In this document: positions 47,647 to 47,835 of the stretch, in pieces
How the letters are laid out: each line of letters starts with the position of its first letter
Position numbering within the stretch: position 1 is the first letter of the stretch
Source of the DNA: Lysobacter arseniciresistens ZS79
GTDB lineage: Bacteria > Pseudomonadota > Gammaproteobacteria > Xanthomonadales > Xanthomonadaceae
Assembly: GCF_000768335.1 (NCBI RefSeq)
Contig: NZ_AVPT01000020.1
Location: 1-47,835 of the forward strand
Direction of reading: 5' to 3'
Length of the DNA stretch: 47,835 nt
Program-made: the position numbers and the translations under genes
Notes under the pieces: generated by a model
Databases searched by the model: none
Seen by the model: only the letters and a program-made list of their open reading frames with translations
Told to the model about the DNA's origin: nothing

Positions 47647-47835
47647 ATGACGATCGATATCAACACCCTGTCCGCACGCGAACTCGAAACCCTCATCACC
47701 AAGGCCAGGAAGCGCAAGACCACGCTGAACAAGCGCAAGCCGGTGACGCAGGTCCGCAAGAAGCTGGCCCAGCTGGCCAAGAACGAGGGCTATACCCTCA
47801 ACGAGCTGTTCGGCACCGGCGGCGGCGCGCCCGCC
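47647..47835 (+). CDS. H-NS-family DNA-binding protein (partial, cut by window end)
   Basis: The first 63 codons are visible. They read MTIDINTLSARELETLITKA, then a Lys/Arg-rich stretch (RKRKTTLNKRKPVTQVRKKL) and AKNEGYTLNELFG, followed by GGGAPA. Short H-NS-like proteins of Xanthomonas (XrvA type) share this start; the AT-hook-like DNA-binding C-terminus would be beyond the window. A GGGAG site lies five bases before the ATG. Such proteins silence horizontally acquired AT-rich DNA. Confidence 0.75.
   Translation, partial: MTIDINTLSARELETLITKARKRKTTLNKRKPVTQVRKKLAQLAKNEGYTLNELFGTGGGAPA

Noticed and set aside
45726-47780. A 684-codon open frame antisense to proS
   Set aside because: The sense frame encodes an unmistakable prolyl-tRNA synthetase; the antisense product has no family features.

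Overview
The window is a gene-dense, very GC-rich chromosomal segment from a gammaproteobacterium, most likely a member of the Xanthomonadaceae (Lysobacter/Luteimonas/Xanthomonas-like). The evidence is the complete type II secretion operon in the xps order E-F-G-H-I-J-K-L-M-N-D, including the xanthomonad-type XpsN and an XpsE without the usual tetracysteine motif. Other support comes from inverted pairs of short GTAG-starting palindromes like the SMAG/REP elements of Stenotrophomonas, and the start of an H-NS-like gene of the short xanthomonad type. I see no tRNA, rRNA, CRISPR array, prophage or insertion sequence. Apart from two glycosyltransferase-like genes and an alternative oxidase cluster, the content is core housekeeping.

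Layout. 107-7220 (minus): glyA, nrdR and ribD, then an FMN riboswitch with a terminator-like hairpin, then ribE, ribBA (RibBX type), ribH, nusB and thiL. The cluster makes riboflavin/FMN and thiamine pyrophosphate and ends in a transcription antitermination factor; ribD lies upstream of the riboswitch. 7552-10214 (plus): ettA and pyrF, each bordered by REP-like pairs. 10412-12252 (minus): two coupled glycosyltransferase-like genes. 12287-23058 (minus): the xps operon, almost all of it translationally coupled through ATGA/GTGA or longer overlaps. 23185-29167 (minus): purL, a DsbC-like thiol:disulfide lipoprotein and xerD. 29325-29801 (plus): an RDD-family membrane protein. 29820-32023 (minus): lptG and lptF for LPS transport. 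32297-37076 (plus): pepA, holC and valS. 37318-39109 (minus): rimI, a probable divergent holD, and pssA. 39195-39620 (plus): a DUF4124 periplasmic protein. 39740-45686 (plus): an alternative caa3-like oxidase cluster with CoxB carrying a cytochrome c domain, a subunit I+III fusion, a small three-helix membrane protein, CtaG and a triheme cytochrome c. 45762-47501 (plus): proS. The last 189 bases are the beginning of an H-NS-family gene cut by the window edge.

Most interesting items. The oxidase subunit I has Gln where the K-channel lysine should be, and has lost the asparagines of the D-channel gate while keeping the heme and copper ligands. The gene upstream of rimI looks like an unrecognised DNA polymerase III psi subunit, with its partner chi (holC) a few kilobases away. 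The FMN riboswitch has a visible candidate termination platform and bypasses ribD. Several transcription units end in strong GC hairpins that lack a U tract. Only one gene-free stretch exceeds 300 bases (7221-7551); it holds a REP pair and two divergent promoters.
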